A stretch of DNA of 9,846 nt from CAVCAD01 sp036653735 (GCA_036653735.1 JAVVTI010000031.1:1-9846); one strand, 5' to 3'. Shown: positions 1 through 5,939, numbered from the stretch's first letter. The notes: a model not told the origin generated them from the letters alone. Numbers and translations: made by a program.

Positions 1-493
1 AAATAAATCCTGCTATCATATCTTTCTCAAAAGCATCTTCCATTATTTTTTCTTCATATTCATTTTTAAGTTTTAATAACAATTCTCTTTTAGATGGATC
101 TTCATTTCTAGCTTGATCGTATTTACTAAAAGTTCTATTAATTAATATTTTATTAAGAGTTTTTAAAACTCTTGCTATCTTTCTATCATAATAGTTTTGA
201 TCTATAACTGTATCAAGTTCACTTGTGTATTCTTCAGAAAGCATATAATTCTTAATAAAATCAATATATGCCTGACATTTTTCTAGATATAAATATAAAG
301 AATCATACATGGCAACTTCTGATTTTATAGCATTTCTAAGCCTTTCTAAAGAAGTAAAAAATTCTATATCTAATTTTTTATCAAATATTTCATATATAAA
401 TAGTTTATCATATATATTATCTATTAATGAACCTATATATATTAAGTCTTTTATTTTCTCTATATCACTTTTAGTTACTAAATATTTTTTCAT
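1..493 (-). CDS. Uncharacterised helical protein, third paralog of a tandem array (partial, C-terminus outside window)
   Basis: The frame starts at the ATG at 493 and stays open for 164 codons to the window edge, so the 3' end is missing. An AGGAGGA ribosome binding site at 500-506 lies 7 nt upstream and overlaps the TAG stop of the preceding gene, so the two are translationally close-packed. The protein begins MKKYLVTKSDIEKIKDLI and is rich in Lys, Glu, Ile, Leu and Tyr, with no membrane segment visible. It resembles the two genes upstream: a leading helix with an (I/V)Y(D/N/E)(K/R)L motif near residue 28, and a CQAYI...YML motif at residues 73-84 that matches CKAYI...FLL in the first paralog and ARAYI...YLK in the second. 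I do not recognise the family and assign no function. Paralogy is seen directly; co-transcription with the two upstream genes is inferred from spacing and strand. Confidence 0.85.
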   Translation of the reverse strand, partial: MKKYLVTKSDIEKIKDLIYIGSLIDNIYDKLFIYEIFDKKLDIEFFTSLERLRNAIKSEVAMYDSLYLYLEKCQAYIDFIKNYMLSEEYTSELDTVIDQNYYDRKIARVLKTLNKILINRTFSKYDQARNEDPSKRELLLKLKNEYEEKIMEDAFEKDMIAGFI

Positions 494-505
494 AAAATCT
501 TCCTC

Positions 506-1504
506 CTAATTATGATTTATTAAAGATAAATTCCAAGGAATCTCATTATCTTTAGAATTGTTTTCAAGTACATCAAATAATACTTTTTCACCTAATGAAT
601 TATCACTTAATTGTTCTTTACTAAAACTTCCAAGAAGTATATTTGTATATTTATTAATTGTCCTTTTTCTTGTATCATTATCCATTAGTAATAATGATGA
701 TCTTACTAAGCAAGATCTTATAAAACAAGAAATAGCCTCTATTTCATTATAGTCACCATCCTTCATTTCTAGAAGTGCTTTTATATCTTCTTGATAATTC
801 TTAGTAGAAAAATGCTTTTTAAGAATTTGATATTCCTCATCATCAAAATACAGAATATCACCTATAATTTGTGATGTGAAACATAGCGGACATTTTTCAT
901 TAGAGAAATCTGCAATATTATTATGTATATCTGGTCTTATAAAAAATAGCTTATATTTAATATAAATAAGTAAATCTTTTGTTTTTTTATTATTCTCAGT
1001 TAAAATTCTAGCATCTATTAAAGACAAAAAAGCATTTATATAGTCTTCTTCTAAACCACTTTTTACTAATACATTTTTAATATTCTTTTGTTCATACTCT
1101 TGTTTTAAATCATATGCATCATGTACTCCTAAAAATAATGACTTTTCTTTAAATATTTCTATTTTTATGTATAATATTTGTTTTAATCTTAGTAGGTGCA
1201 TATTAGGTGTGTTAAGATAATATAGCATTTGTTTATATGAACTATTATCATCTTTTAAATACGAATCAATTTTTTTGATATATGCTCGTGCTACCGTTTC
1301 TTTTTTTATGTATTTATCCAGTATTTCATGTTCTTTCATTATAAGACTGGTTAATTCTAATAAATATGTTATATACATCATAGAATCCTTATATCCATCT
1401 ATCTCTAAAGAATATAATTTATTATAAACGTGCTCAATTTCTAGAGATAAAGTTGTGAATTCATCTAGTCTTATATTGTCGTCTTCATTCATTAAATATA
1501 TCAT
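506..1504 (-). CDS. Uncharacterised helical protein, second paralog, with a CPLC motif
   Basis: A 332-residue, soluble-looking, probably all-helical protein with no signal peptide or membrane segment. It aligns by eye with its upstream neighbour (1509-2546) over most of its length: VYNKLYSLE near residue 27 against TYERLFLLE, ARAYIKKIDSYL at 72-83 against CKAYIKYITKFL, and INAFLSLIDARI against YSSVLTMIDKRL. It differs by a CPLC pair of cysteines at 205-208, which the first paralog lacks at the equivalent place; this could be a metal or disulfide site. The ATG at 1504 lies 12 nt after a GGAG sequence (1517-1520) inside the end of the upstream gene. A second ATG at 1492 would be too far from it. 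Four bases separate it from the upstream stop, so this is an operon. Family and function are unknown to me. Confidence 0.85.
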   Translation of the reverse strand: MIYLMNEDDNIRLDEFTTLSLEIEHVYNKLYSLEIDGYKDSMMYITYLLELTSLIMKEHEILDKYIKKETVARAYIKKIDSYLKDDNSSYKQMLYYLNTPNMHLLRLKQILYIKIEIFKEKSLFLGVHDAYDLKQEYEQKNIKNVLVKSGLEEDYINAFLSLIDARILTENNKKTKDLLIYIKYKLFFIRPDIHNNIADFSNEKCPLCFTSQIIGDILYFDDEEYQILKKHFSTKNYQEDIKALLEMKDGDYNEIEAISCFIRSCLVRSSLLLMDNDTRKRTINKYTNILLGSFSKEQLSDNSLGEKVLFDVLENNSKDNEIPWNLSLINHN

Positions 1505-1508
1505 TTTA

Positions 1509-2546
1509 TCATAGTTCTCCTTTTTTCATATAAGAAAGTATTATTGGAACTTCTATGTTCTCTTTAGCATTATCAAAGTTCTTTTCTATATCTTGTTTAG
1601 CAAACTTATCATCCTCATGATTATCTAAATATTCTGGACTTTCTATATCTTCATAATAATTTTCTTTTATTTCTTCAAGCGTATCCTCATCAGCAATCAT
1701 TAATAAAGATATTAAGAATGTACTAGTTATAATAATTTTATCCTGCTCTTGATAATCTAGATATTCTTCATCATCATAAGATAATAGTAAATTTATCACA
1801 CTATATGCATAATCAGACATAAACTGTTTTCTTTTATTATCATATTCTTTCTTATCAATATTAAGTATATCAGATAATAATAAAGAACTTAAATACAACT
1901 GCTTCGGAGATACAAAATTATTATCTACACTTTCTTTTTCTACTTCCTTTACACAAAAAGCTATATCATATTTACACTTAAGTAAAGCACCATAATAATC
2001 TTTATAATATGGATCCTTTAAGCGTTTATCAATCATAGTAAGTACAGAACTATAAAAATCCTTTATGAATTCACTTTCTAATAAATCATCATACCCATCA
2101 TTAGGAACTCCTGCTATAGATGATAAATTATTAATAAAAGTACAAAGCTCATTATCAGTTTTATATATTTTAAACTCCATACTTGTTATTATATTAAATA
2201 ATCTATTTATTACCCTCTCACATCTCATATCTTTATAATCTCCCTGTAATATAGGATCTAAATCATCAAAAATATCATCTGGTAATAAAAATTTAGTAAT
2301 ATACTTTATATATGCCTTGCACATAATAAAAGTAAAATGAGCCTCTTCATATATAATCTTTTCTTCTATTAAAGTTCTTCTTAAATCTTCTATAGTTTCT
2401 CTATATATAGGAGTATCCTTCTTATTATGTAATTCAAGTAAAAATAATCTTTCATATGTATTATGTACTATAGATGAATAAATAATTAACTCTTGAATCC
2501 TCTTAATATCATTATCATCTAAAATATACTTCTCATTATCCATCAT
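1509..2546 (-). CDS. Uncharacterised acidic helical protein, first paralog of the tandem array
   Basis: A 345-residue protein without signal peptide or membrane segment, very rich in Asp, Glu, Lys, Ile and Tyr. Acidic clusters lie near residues 257-265 (SYDDEEYLD) and in the C-terminal 50 residues. It is the first gene of a run of three related genes, and its N-terminal 90 residues resemble the third gene more closely than the second. Two tandem ATG codons (2546 and 2543) could start it; a G-rich GGGGG stretch at 2559-2563 is the only ribosome-binding candidate, 12 nt from the first. It ends in TGA, four bases before the next gene. A sigma-A-like promoter lies about 40 nt upstream. I do not recognise the family; a lineage-specific structural or regulatory protein is possible, but nothing in the sequence says which. 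Confidence 0.85.
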   Translation of the reverse strand: MMDNEKYILDDNDIKRIQELIIYSSIVHNTYERLFLLELHNKKDTPIYRETIEDLRRTLIEEKIIYEEAHFTFIMCKAYIKYITKFLLPDDIFDDLDPILQGDYKDMRCERVINRLFNIITSMEFKIYKTDNELCTFINNLSSIAGVPNDGYDDLLESEFIKDFYSSVLTMIDKRLKDPYYKDYYGALLKCKYDIAFCVKEVEKESVDNNFVSPKQLYLSSLLLSDILNIDKKEYDNKRKQFMSDYAYSVINLLLSYDDEEYLDYQEQDKIIITSTFLISLLMIADEDTLEEIKENYYEDIESPEYLDNHEDDKFAKQDIEKNFDNAKENIEVPIILSYMKKGEL

Positions 2547-2588
2547 TATAAACTATTACCCCCATATACGCCTTTAAATATGGTATGT

Positions 2589-2617
2589 ATTTTATCATAT
2601 TAAGATATAAAAGTAAA
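2589..2617 (-). promoter_or_regulatory. Putative sigma-A promoter of the three-paralog operon
   Basis: On the minus strand TTTACT (2612-2617) is followed by exactly 17 nt and TAAAAT (2589-2594), close to the TTGACA-17-TATAAT consensus. Transcription would start near 2582 and leave a leader of about 36 nt before the ATG at 2546. The promoter sits in the only sizeable gap between murI and the paralog array, so the array probably has its own transcript. The AT-rich background makes chance matches possible, but the spacing is ideal. Confidence 0.6.
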
Positions 2618-2626
2618 GAAAAATTA

Positions 2627-3349
2627 TTACACCTTGTATAATTTATATGGTACTAAAACAATCCTAGATATATTTCTCTTCAAATTATCATCTATTAATG
2701 TAAAATAAAGCTCTAAACTAAACGTACTATTATTACTTATATTTATTTCACTGATTAAAACTTCCCCCATATTAATAAATGTAGTATTTATGTAACGCTT
2801 CATTATATCCTTTACTATAGGATAGTGAGTACAACCTAATATAGTAGCATCTACCCCACTGTCATTTATATTACCTAAATACTTTTTAATACATAATGAA
2901 AGCTCCCTTCCATAATTATTACCCTCTATTAAAGGAACTATTAAAGGACACTCAATACTAGTAATATTCTTATTACATTTATTAAATACATTACTTTTAA
3001 TAGTCATAGGAGTTGCTAAAAGAGCAACATTTTCATAGTTACTTTTATTTATATATCTTATAGTAGGCCCTATTACTTCATAAACAGGAATATTTAATAC
3101 CTGTTTAATTTCATCATAAAAGTTAGAACTTATAGTACCACACGCAATAACAATAATATCAACATTCTTACTTAGTAAAAAAGAAATAATACTACTAACT
3201 AACTCTTTCATTTCTACAAGACTCTTAGTACCATATGGAATATTCTTATTATCTCCATAATAAATATAAGTATTATTTGGAAATACCTTAATAAACTCAT
3301 TAAGAACAGTTAGACCTCCTATACCAGAATCAAATACTCCTACTCTCAT
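2627..3349 (-). CDS. murI: Glutamate racemase
   Basis: Converts L-glutamate to D-glutamate for peptidoglycan precursor synthesis in the cytoplasm, without cofactor. The protein opens with the family signature MRVGVFDSGIGGLTV. It then shows the IYYGDNKNIPYG loop and the two catalytic cysteines: Cys70 in VIACGTISS and Cys173 in LGCTHYP, the latter followed by the usual His. Most family members read ACNT at the first cysteine, so the Asn-to-Gly change here is a variant at an active-site position. At 240 residues it is slightly shorter than the usual 260-270. The ATG at 3349 is preferred to the one at 3355, because AGAGG (3358-3362) lies 8 nt before the former and only 2 nt before the latter. It is transcribed alone from its own extended -10 promoter, downstream of a tRNA gene and terminator. 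In Bacillus the homolog racE lies near gerE and gerM, and both are close by here. Confidence 0.95.
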   Translation of the reverse strand: MRVGVFDSGIGGLTVLNEFIKVFPNNTYIYYGDNKNIPYGTKSLVEMKELVSSIISFLLSKNVDIIVIACGTISSNFYDEIKQVLNIPVYEVIGPTIRYINKSNYENVALLATPMTIKSNVFNKCNKNITSIECPLIVPLIEGNNYGRELSLCIKKYLGNINDSGVDATILGCTHYPIVKDIMKRYINTTFINMGEVLISEINISNNSTFSLELYFTLIDDNLKRNISRIVLVPYKLYKV

Positions 3350-3369
3350 AATCATAACCTCTTACAGAT

Positions 3370-3378
3370 ATTATATCA
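3370..3378 (-). promoter_or_regulatory. Extended -10 promoter of murI
   Basis: The minus strand reads TGATATAAT, a perfect TATAAT preceded by TGn, which can work with a poor -35 element. The expected -35 position falls in the T-run of the upstream terminator and has no good match. Transcription would begin near 3363, giving a leader of about 13 nt that just includes the AGAGG ribosome binding site. Confidence 0.6.
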
Positions 3379-3391
3379 TAATTTAGTTTAT

Positions 3392-3416
3392 AAAAAAAAG
3401 ATTCACTAAGTGAATC
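3392..3416 (-). terminator. Intrinsic terminator after tRNA-Arg
   Basis: The perfect inverted repeat GATTCACT-A-AGTGAATC (3400-3416) is followed on the minus strand by eight T residues (3392-3399). It lies 15 nt past the tRNA 3' end and before the murI promoter, so it ends the tRNA transcript and insulates murI. Confidence 0.9.
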
Positions 3417-3431
3417 CTATAATTAATAATA

Positions 3432-3508
<77 letters not shown>

Positions 3509-3523
3509 ATACTGACTTATTAC

Positions 3524-3552
3524 ATTTTACAACAAAATTATAGATAATTCAA
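3524..3552 (-). promoter_or_regulatory. Sigma-A promoter of tRNA-Arg
   Basis: The minus strand carries TTGAAT (3547-3552), 17 nt, then TAAAAT (3524-3529). The -10 box ends 15 nt before the mature tRNA 5' end, leaving a short precursor leader for RNase P. Spacing is ideal and the -35 element matches four of six consensus bases. Confidence 0.7.
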
Positions 3553-3590
3553 CCTTTTTATAAATAAATATAAATAATTTGTTAAAAAGG
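3553..3590. repeat. AT-rich inverted repeat after gerM
   Basis: CCTTTTTA (3553-3560) and TAAAAAGG (3583-3590) are perfect 8-nt complements separated by 22 nt of almost pure A and T. The repeat fills the space between the gerM stop codon and the tRNA promoter. It could form a weak hairpin at the gerM 3' end, but no T-run follows on the minus strand, so I do not call it a terminator. Confidence 0.4.
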
Positions 3591-3592
3591 AT

Positions 3593-4498
3593 CTATTTAT
3601 ATACACTATTAAGAACTTTAAATACTACCTCATTAACATCATAGTTATCCTTAATACTTTCTTTTATAGTATATTTTACTTCCTCAAGTATTTCCTTCTT
3701 ATCTATATTATCAAATATCTTATCATTAAAAGTTAAAAACATAGTTTTCTCTATAATTTCATAATCCTCAAGAACTGCTTTATTACTTAGATAACTATTT
3801 AAATTACTTTGAAATAATACAGAACTTTTTAGTTCATCAATTATTATATTAATTTTTTCAGTATTTTTATTTGTTATATGAGTAACTGGTACATAGTATA
3901 CCTCATCATTCTTATTATTAAAATAATATACAGTAGTTTTATCTATATTATTAAGACTTGTTATATCATATTTCTTATTAATTCCATAACCCTTAGTAAG
4001 TGGATAACTTATTACTTTCTTACTGACTGGTAACTCTTTTAATAGTTTATTATCTACCATTATTTCTAACTTATTAATTTCACTATCTAAACAAGTATAA
4101 ATAAGTGTCTCTATAAGTTTCTCCTCATTATCTCTTGTTACTAAAAGAAGAGATTTACTAAAGTTTAATTTAAGTAAGTCATCACTAATAGTTACATTTA
4201 ATATCTTAGTATTCCTAGGTATAGGAGATACAAAAGAATCAGTAGTATTATTTAATAATATATTAATTTTTTCTTTTATAATTGATGTCTTATCATTACT
4301 CTCTAGTGGTACACTAACTCTAGCTAGATAATCATTCTCATCTATTAAATATACATAGTAAGCACCATTATCCTTATATACTATGTTTTTTTCAACATTC
4401 AATTTACTACTAGTTTTAGGAAATAAGTATATCATAAGTACTATAAAAAATGCACATGTTGTAACTGATATTTTTCTTAAACTAATATTTTTAATCAT
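3593..4498 (-). CDS. gerM: GerM-like protein with two GerMN domains (sporulation/germination)
   Basis: A 301-residue membrane-anchored extracytoplasmic protein. Residues 9-27 form one hydrophobic segment after a positively charged N-terminus. The rest reads as two GerMN repeats of about 110 residues: one from about 46 (YYVYLIDENDYLARVSVPL) to 160, and one from about 187 (TTVYYFNNKNDEVYYVPVT) to the end. In Bacillus subtilis GerM is needed for normal sporulation and germination, and it helps hold the SpoIIQ-SpoIIIAH complex at the engulfing septum. B. subtilis GerM is a lipoprotein; here VTTC at residues 12-15 is a poor lipobox, so an uncleaved anchor is more likely. The ATG at 4498 follows GAGGTG (4507-4512) at 10 nt, and that site is part of a hairpin. 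The gene lies directly downstream of gerE. Family assignment rests on the twin repeat pattern and on gene context. Confidence 0.85.
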   Translation of the reverse strand: MIKNISLRKISVTTCAFFIVLMIYLFPKTSSKLNVEKNIVYKDNGAYYVYLIDENDYLARVSVPLESNDKTSIIKEKINILLNNTTDSFVSPIPRNTKILNVTISDDLLKLNFSKSLLLVTRDNEEKLIETLIYTCLDSEINKLEIMVDNKLLKELPVSKKVISYPLTKGYGINKKYDITSLNNIDKTTVYYFNNKNDEVYYVPVTHITNKNTEKINIIIDELKSSVLFQSNLNSYLSNKAVLEDYEIIEKTMFLTFNDKIFDNIDKKEILEEVKYTIKESIKDNYDVNEVVFKVLNSVYK

Positions 4499-4505
4499 AA
4501 TAAAA

Positions 4506-4532
4506 GCACCTCACTAATATTATATGAAGTGC
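4506..4532 (-). promoter_or_regulatory. Hairpin between gerE and gerM that holds a sigma-E-like -10 and the gerM ribosome binding site
   Basis: On the minus strand GCACTTCA pairs with TGAGGTGC (8 bp with one G-U pair) around an 11-nt loop, and TTTTATT follows. The shape is that of a weak terminator for gerE. The 3' arm contains GAGGTG, the gerM ribosome binding site. The 5' arm and loop contain CATATAAT (4519-4526), a full match to the sigma-E -10 consensus CATAYAMT, with TAATAAT 13 nt upstream as a possible -35. Initiation from it would begin near 4512 and give an mRNA that keeps the binding site but not the hairpin. All this is inference from short AT-rich motifs. Confidence 0.45.
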
Positions 4533-4550
4533 ATTTTTTATTATTAACTT

Positions 4551-4757
4551 TTATATAGAAATTTCTCCTAATTTTAATAGTTCTATTACTGCTCCAGCTC
4601 TTCCTTTTACACCAAGTTTTTGCATAGCATTTGATATATGATTTCTTACAGTTTTTTCACTAATATTAAGAGCTTGTGCTATTTCTCTTGTAGATTTATT
4701 TTGTACTAGTAATACGAATACTTCTTTTTCTCTTTTTGTTAATATATTATTTTTCAT
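4551..4757 (-). CDS. gerE: GerE, LuxR-type late sporulation transcription regulator
   Basis: A 68-residue DNA-binding protein made of little but the LuxR/FixJ-type helix-turn-helix. In Bacillus subtilis the 74-residue GerE acts in the mother cell with sigma-K RNA polymerase to activate and repress spore coat genes. The match is clear: LTKREKEVF at 6-14, then STREIAQALNISEKTVRNH at 22-40, ISNAMQKLGVKGR at 41-53 and ELLKLGE at 59-65. The recognition helix region from SEKTVRNHIS to KLGVKGR is, from memory, the same as in the Bacillus protein. There is no receiver or ligand domain, as expected for GerE. The ATG at 4757 follows AGGAG (4764-4768) at 6 nt. The upstream gap carries a sigma-K-type promoter. 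A stand-alone LuxR-type regulator of other function is the alternative, but spore-gene neighbours on both sides argue for GerE. Confidence 0.92.
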   Translation of the reverse strand: MKNNILTKREKEVFVLLVQNKSTREIAQALNISEKTVRNHISNAMQKLGVKGRAGAVIELLKLGEISI

Positions 4758-4781
4758 GTTTATCTCCTATTATTTCTATAA

Positions 4782-4809
4782 TAGTTTATGAATACATGAT
4801 TAATATGGT
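4782..4809 (-). promoter_or_regulatory. Putative sigma-K promoter of gerE
   Basis: The minus strand reads AC (4808-4809), exactly 17 nt, then CATAAACTA (4782-4790). This fits the published Bacillus sigma-K consensus AC-N17-CATAnnnTA at every specified base. It lies in the 51-bp gap between spoIIIAH and gerE, and its -35 dinucleotide touches the spoIIIAH stop codon. The start point would be near 4775, about 18 nt before the ATG. Bacillus gerE is itself transcribed by sigma-K. Confidence 0.6.
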
Positions 4810-5297
4810 TACTGAAATTTAACAGTTATATACATTTTTTCATCATATTCTTCTTGAACAGTTCTCATTATATTGTTTGCAAGTGTAGTATTATGTTCTT
4901 TAGAGGAAACAACTACCTTAATTTGATCATCTTTAATTTCTACAAAAGACTTAATTTTTAGTTTATTTAATATCTTTTCTTCTATGAATTCTTCTTTCCC
5001 TTTTACTAAGTTTAAAAGTTTTAACTCTTCAAAAGCATTATTCTTTTCTTCAGCACTTGATGTAGTACTAGTTAAAATACCTTCTAAGTTATTCATTTCT
5101 TTTGCTATTGCTTCATCTCTTTCTACTCTTAAAAATACAAACATATCACTTTTATTTACATTTGTACTTATTTCTTTATTAGCTTTTTCTAGTATATTCT
5201 TACTCTTTAATAATTCATTTGGCATTGTTACATAATATACTCCTAAAACAAGTACTAAACTAAATAAAGTAATAAACCATAGTGTTTGTTTATTCAT
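4809..5297 (-). CDS. spoIIIAH: SpoIIIAH, stage III sporulation protein
   Basis: In Bacillus this mother-cell membrane protein binds forespore SpoIIQ across the double septum and forms a ring of the feeding-tube channel during engulfment. The 162-residue protein starts MNKQTLWFITLFSL, with one membrane segment at residues 5-23 followed by YYVTMP. Next comes a charged helical linker containing LRVERDEAIAKEMNNLEGIL and the family pattern S(T)TSSAEEKNNAFEEL at 77-92. The C-terminal YscJ/FliF-type ring-building domain (residues 100-162) contains IKVVVSSKEHNTTLANNIMRTVQEE and ends KMYITVKFQ. It is shorter than the 218-residue Bacillus protein, mainly in the linker. The start at 5297 is chosen over 5348 because AGGAGG (5304-5309) lies 6 nt before it and it gives the conserved N-terminus. 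It stands alone, with no other spoIIIA gene beside it: efp is upstream and gerE downstream. Confidence 0.92.
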   Translation of the reverse strand: MNKQTLWFITLFSLVLVLGVYYVTMPNELLKSKNILEKANKEISTNVNKSDMFVFLRVERDEAIAKEMNNLEGILTSTTSSAEEKNNAFEELKLLNLVKGKEEFIEEKILNKLKIKSFVEIKDDQIKVVVSSKEHNTTLANNIMRTVQEEYDEKMYITVKFQ

Positions 5298-5317
5298 AAC
5301 TATCCTCCTATAGAAGA

Positions 5318-5346
5318 AGTATATTATAATTAAAAGAAAAATATAC
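5318..5346 (-). promoter_or_regulatory. Putative sigma-E-type promoter of spoIIIAH
   Basis: On the minus strand GTATATT (5340-5346) is followed by 14 nt and AATATACT (5318-5325). Compared with the sigma-E consensus KMATATW-N14/15-CATAYAMT, the -35 differs at one base and the -10 at its first base only. It lies between the efp terminator and the spoIIIAH ribosome binding site. A TATAAT (5323-5328) overlaps it, so a sigma-A reading is an alternative, though without a good -35. Confidence 0.4.
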
Positions 5347-5374
5347 AAAAAAAAATCACTTTTGTTGTGTGATT
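5347..5374 (-). terminator. Intrinsic terminator of the rpmG-efp operon
   Basis: On the minus strand AATCAC (5369-5374) and GTGATT (5354-5359) pair around a 9-nt loop, followed by a run of nine T residues (5347-5355). It begins 3 nt past the efp stop and separates efp from spoIIIAH. Confidence 0.85.
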
Positions 5375-5377
5375 AAT

Positions 5378-5935
5378 TTATGCTCTAGATGAATATTTAC
5401 CATCCTTAGTAGTTACTATTATATTTTCCCCTTCATTAATGAAAAGAGGAGCTTTTAATACATAACCTGTTTCTATAGTAACATCTTTTTGTGCACTACT
5501 TGTTGTATTACCTTTTACAGCTTCATCTGCTTTAATTACTTCATAAGTTACCTTCTCTGGTAATGAAATACCAATTATTTCATCATTATATATTAGTAAC
5601 TCTACACTTAAACCTTCTTTAAGAAACTTAATGTTATCTTTAAGCATATCTTCATTTATCTCAGTTTGTTCATATGTATTATTATCCATAAATACATATG
5701 TATTACCAGTTGAATATATATAAGATAATGTCTCCTTAGATACATTTGCTTTCTGTACCTTAATACCAGCATTAAATGTTATTTCTTGAGTAGTAGATGT
5801 TCTTAAGTTCTTAAGCTTTGTTCTTACAAAGGCACTCCCTTTACCAGGTTTAACATGCTGAAACTCCACTATTTGATAAACATTTCCTTCATAAGTAATT
5901 GTCATACCATTTTTAATATCATTAATATTAATCAT
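5378..5935 (-). CDS. efp: Elongation factor P
   Basis: Binds the ribosome next to the peptidyl-tRNA and rescues stalling at consecutive prolines. The 185-residue length and three-domain layout are those of EF-P: an N-terminal KOW-like domain (1-62), a central OB domain (about 65-125) and a C-terminal OB domain carrying the signature TGYVLKAPLFINEGENIIVTTKDGKY. The tip loop VKPGKGSAF holds Lys32, the residue that in Bacillus receives a 5-aminopentanol modification, so the same modification is plausible. The ATG at 5935 lies 4 nt past the rpmG stop, and its AGGA ribosome binding site is inside the rpmG 3' end, so the two genes form an operon. The frame ends just before a strong terminator. In Bacillus efp lies upstream of the spoIIIA operon, and here it sits upstream of spoIIIAH. 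Confidence 0.97.
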   Translation of the reverse strand: MININDIKNGMTITYEGNVYQIVEFQHVKPGKGSAFVRTKLKNLRTSTTQEITFNAGIKVQKANVSKETLSYIYSTGNTYVFMDNNTYEQTEINEDMLKDNIKFLKEGLSVELLIYNDEIIGISLPEKVTYEVIKADEAVKGNTTSSAQKDVTIETGYVLKAPLFINEGENIIVTTKDGKYSSRA

Positions 5936-5939
5936 TTAT

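Noticed and set aside
309..509. Plus-strand open frame of 66 codons
   Set aside because: It lies opposite the well-supported minus-strand paralog gene, whose AGGAGGA site and homology to its neighbours fix the coding strand.
558..752. Plus-strand open frame of 64 codons
   Set aside because: Antisense shadow inside the second paralog gene; low-complexity Ser/Leu/Asn translation and no ribosome binding site.
2622..2638. Small hairpin TTATAC/GTGTAA over the murI stop followed by a few T residues
   Set aside because: Stem is AT-rich with a G-U pair and the loop is only 3-5 nt; too weak to call a terminator, although murI has no better one.
4443..4464. Lipoprotein signal in the GerM-like protein
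   Set aside because: The cysteine at residue 15 is preceded by VTT rather than a proper lipobox, and the hydrophobic stretch continues after it.
4984..5235. Plus-strand open frame of 83 codons
   Set aside because: Antisense shadow of spoIIIAH; the Phe/Ser/Leu-rich product is what the complement of a Lys/Glu-rich gene gives.
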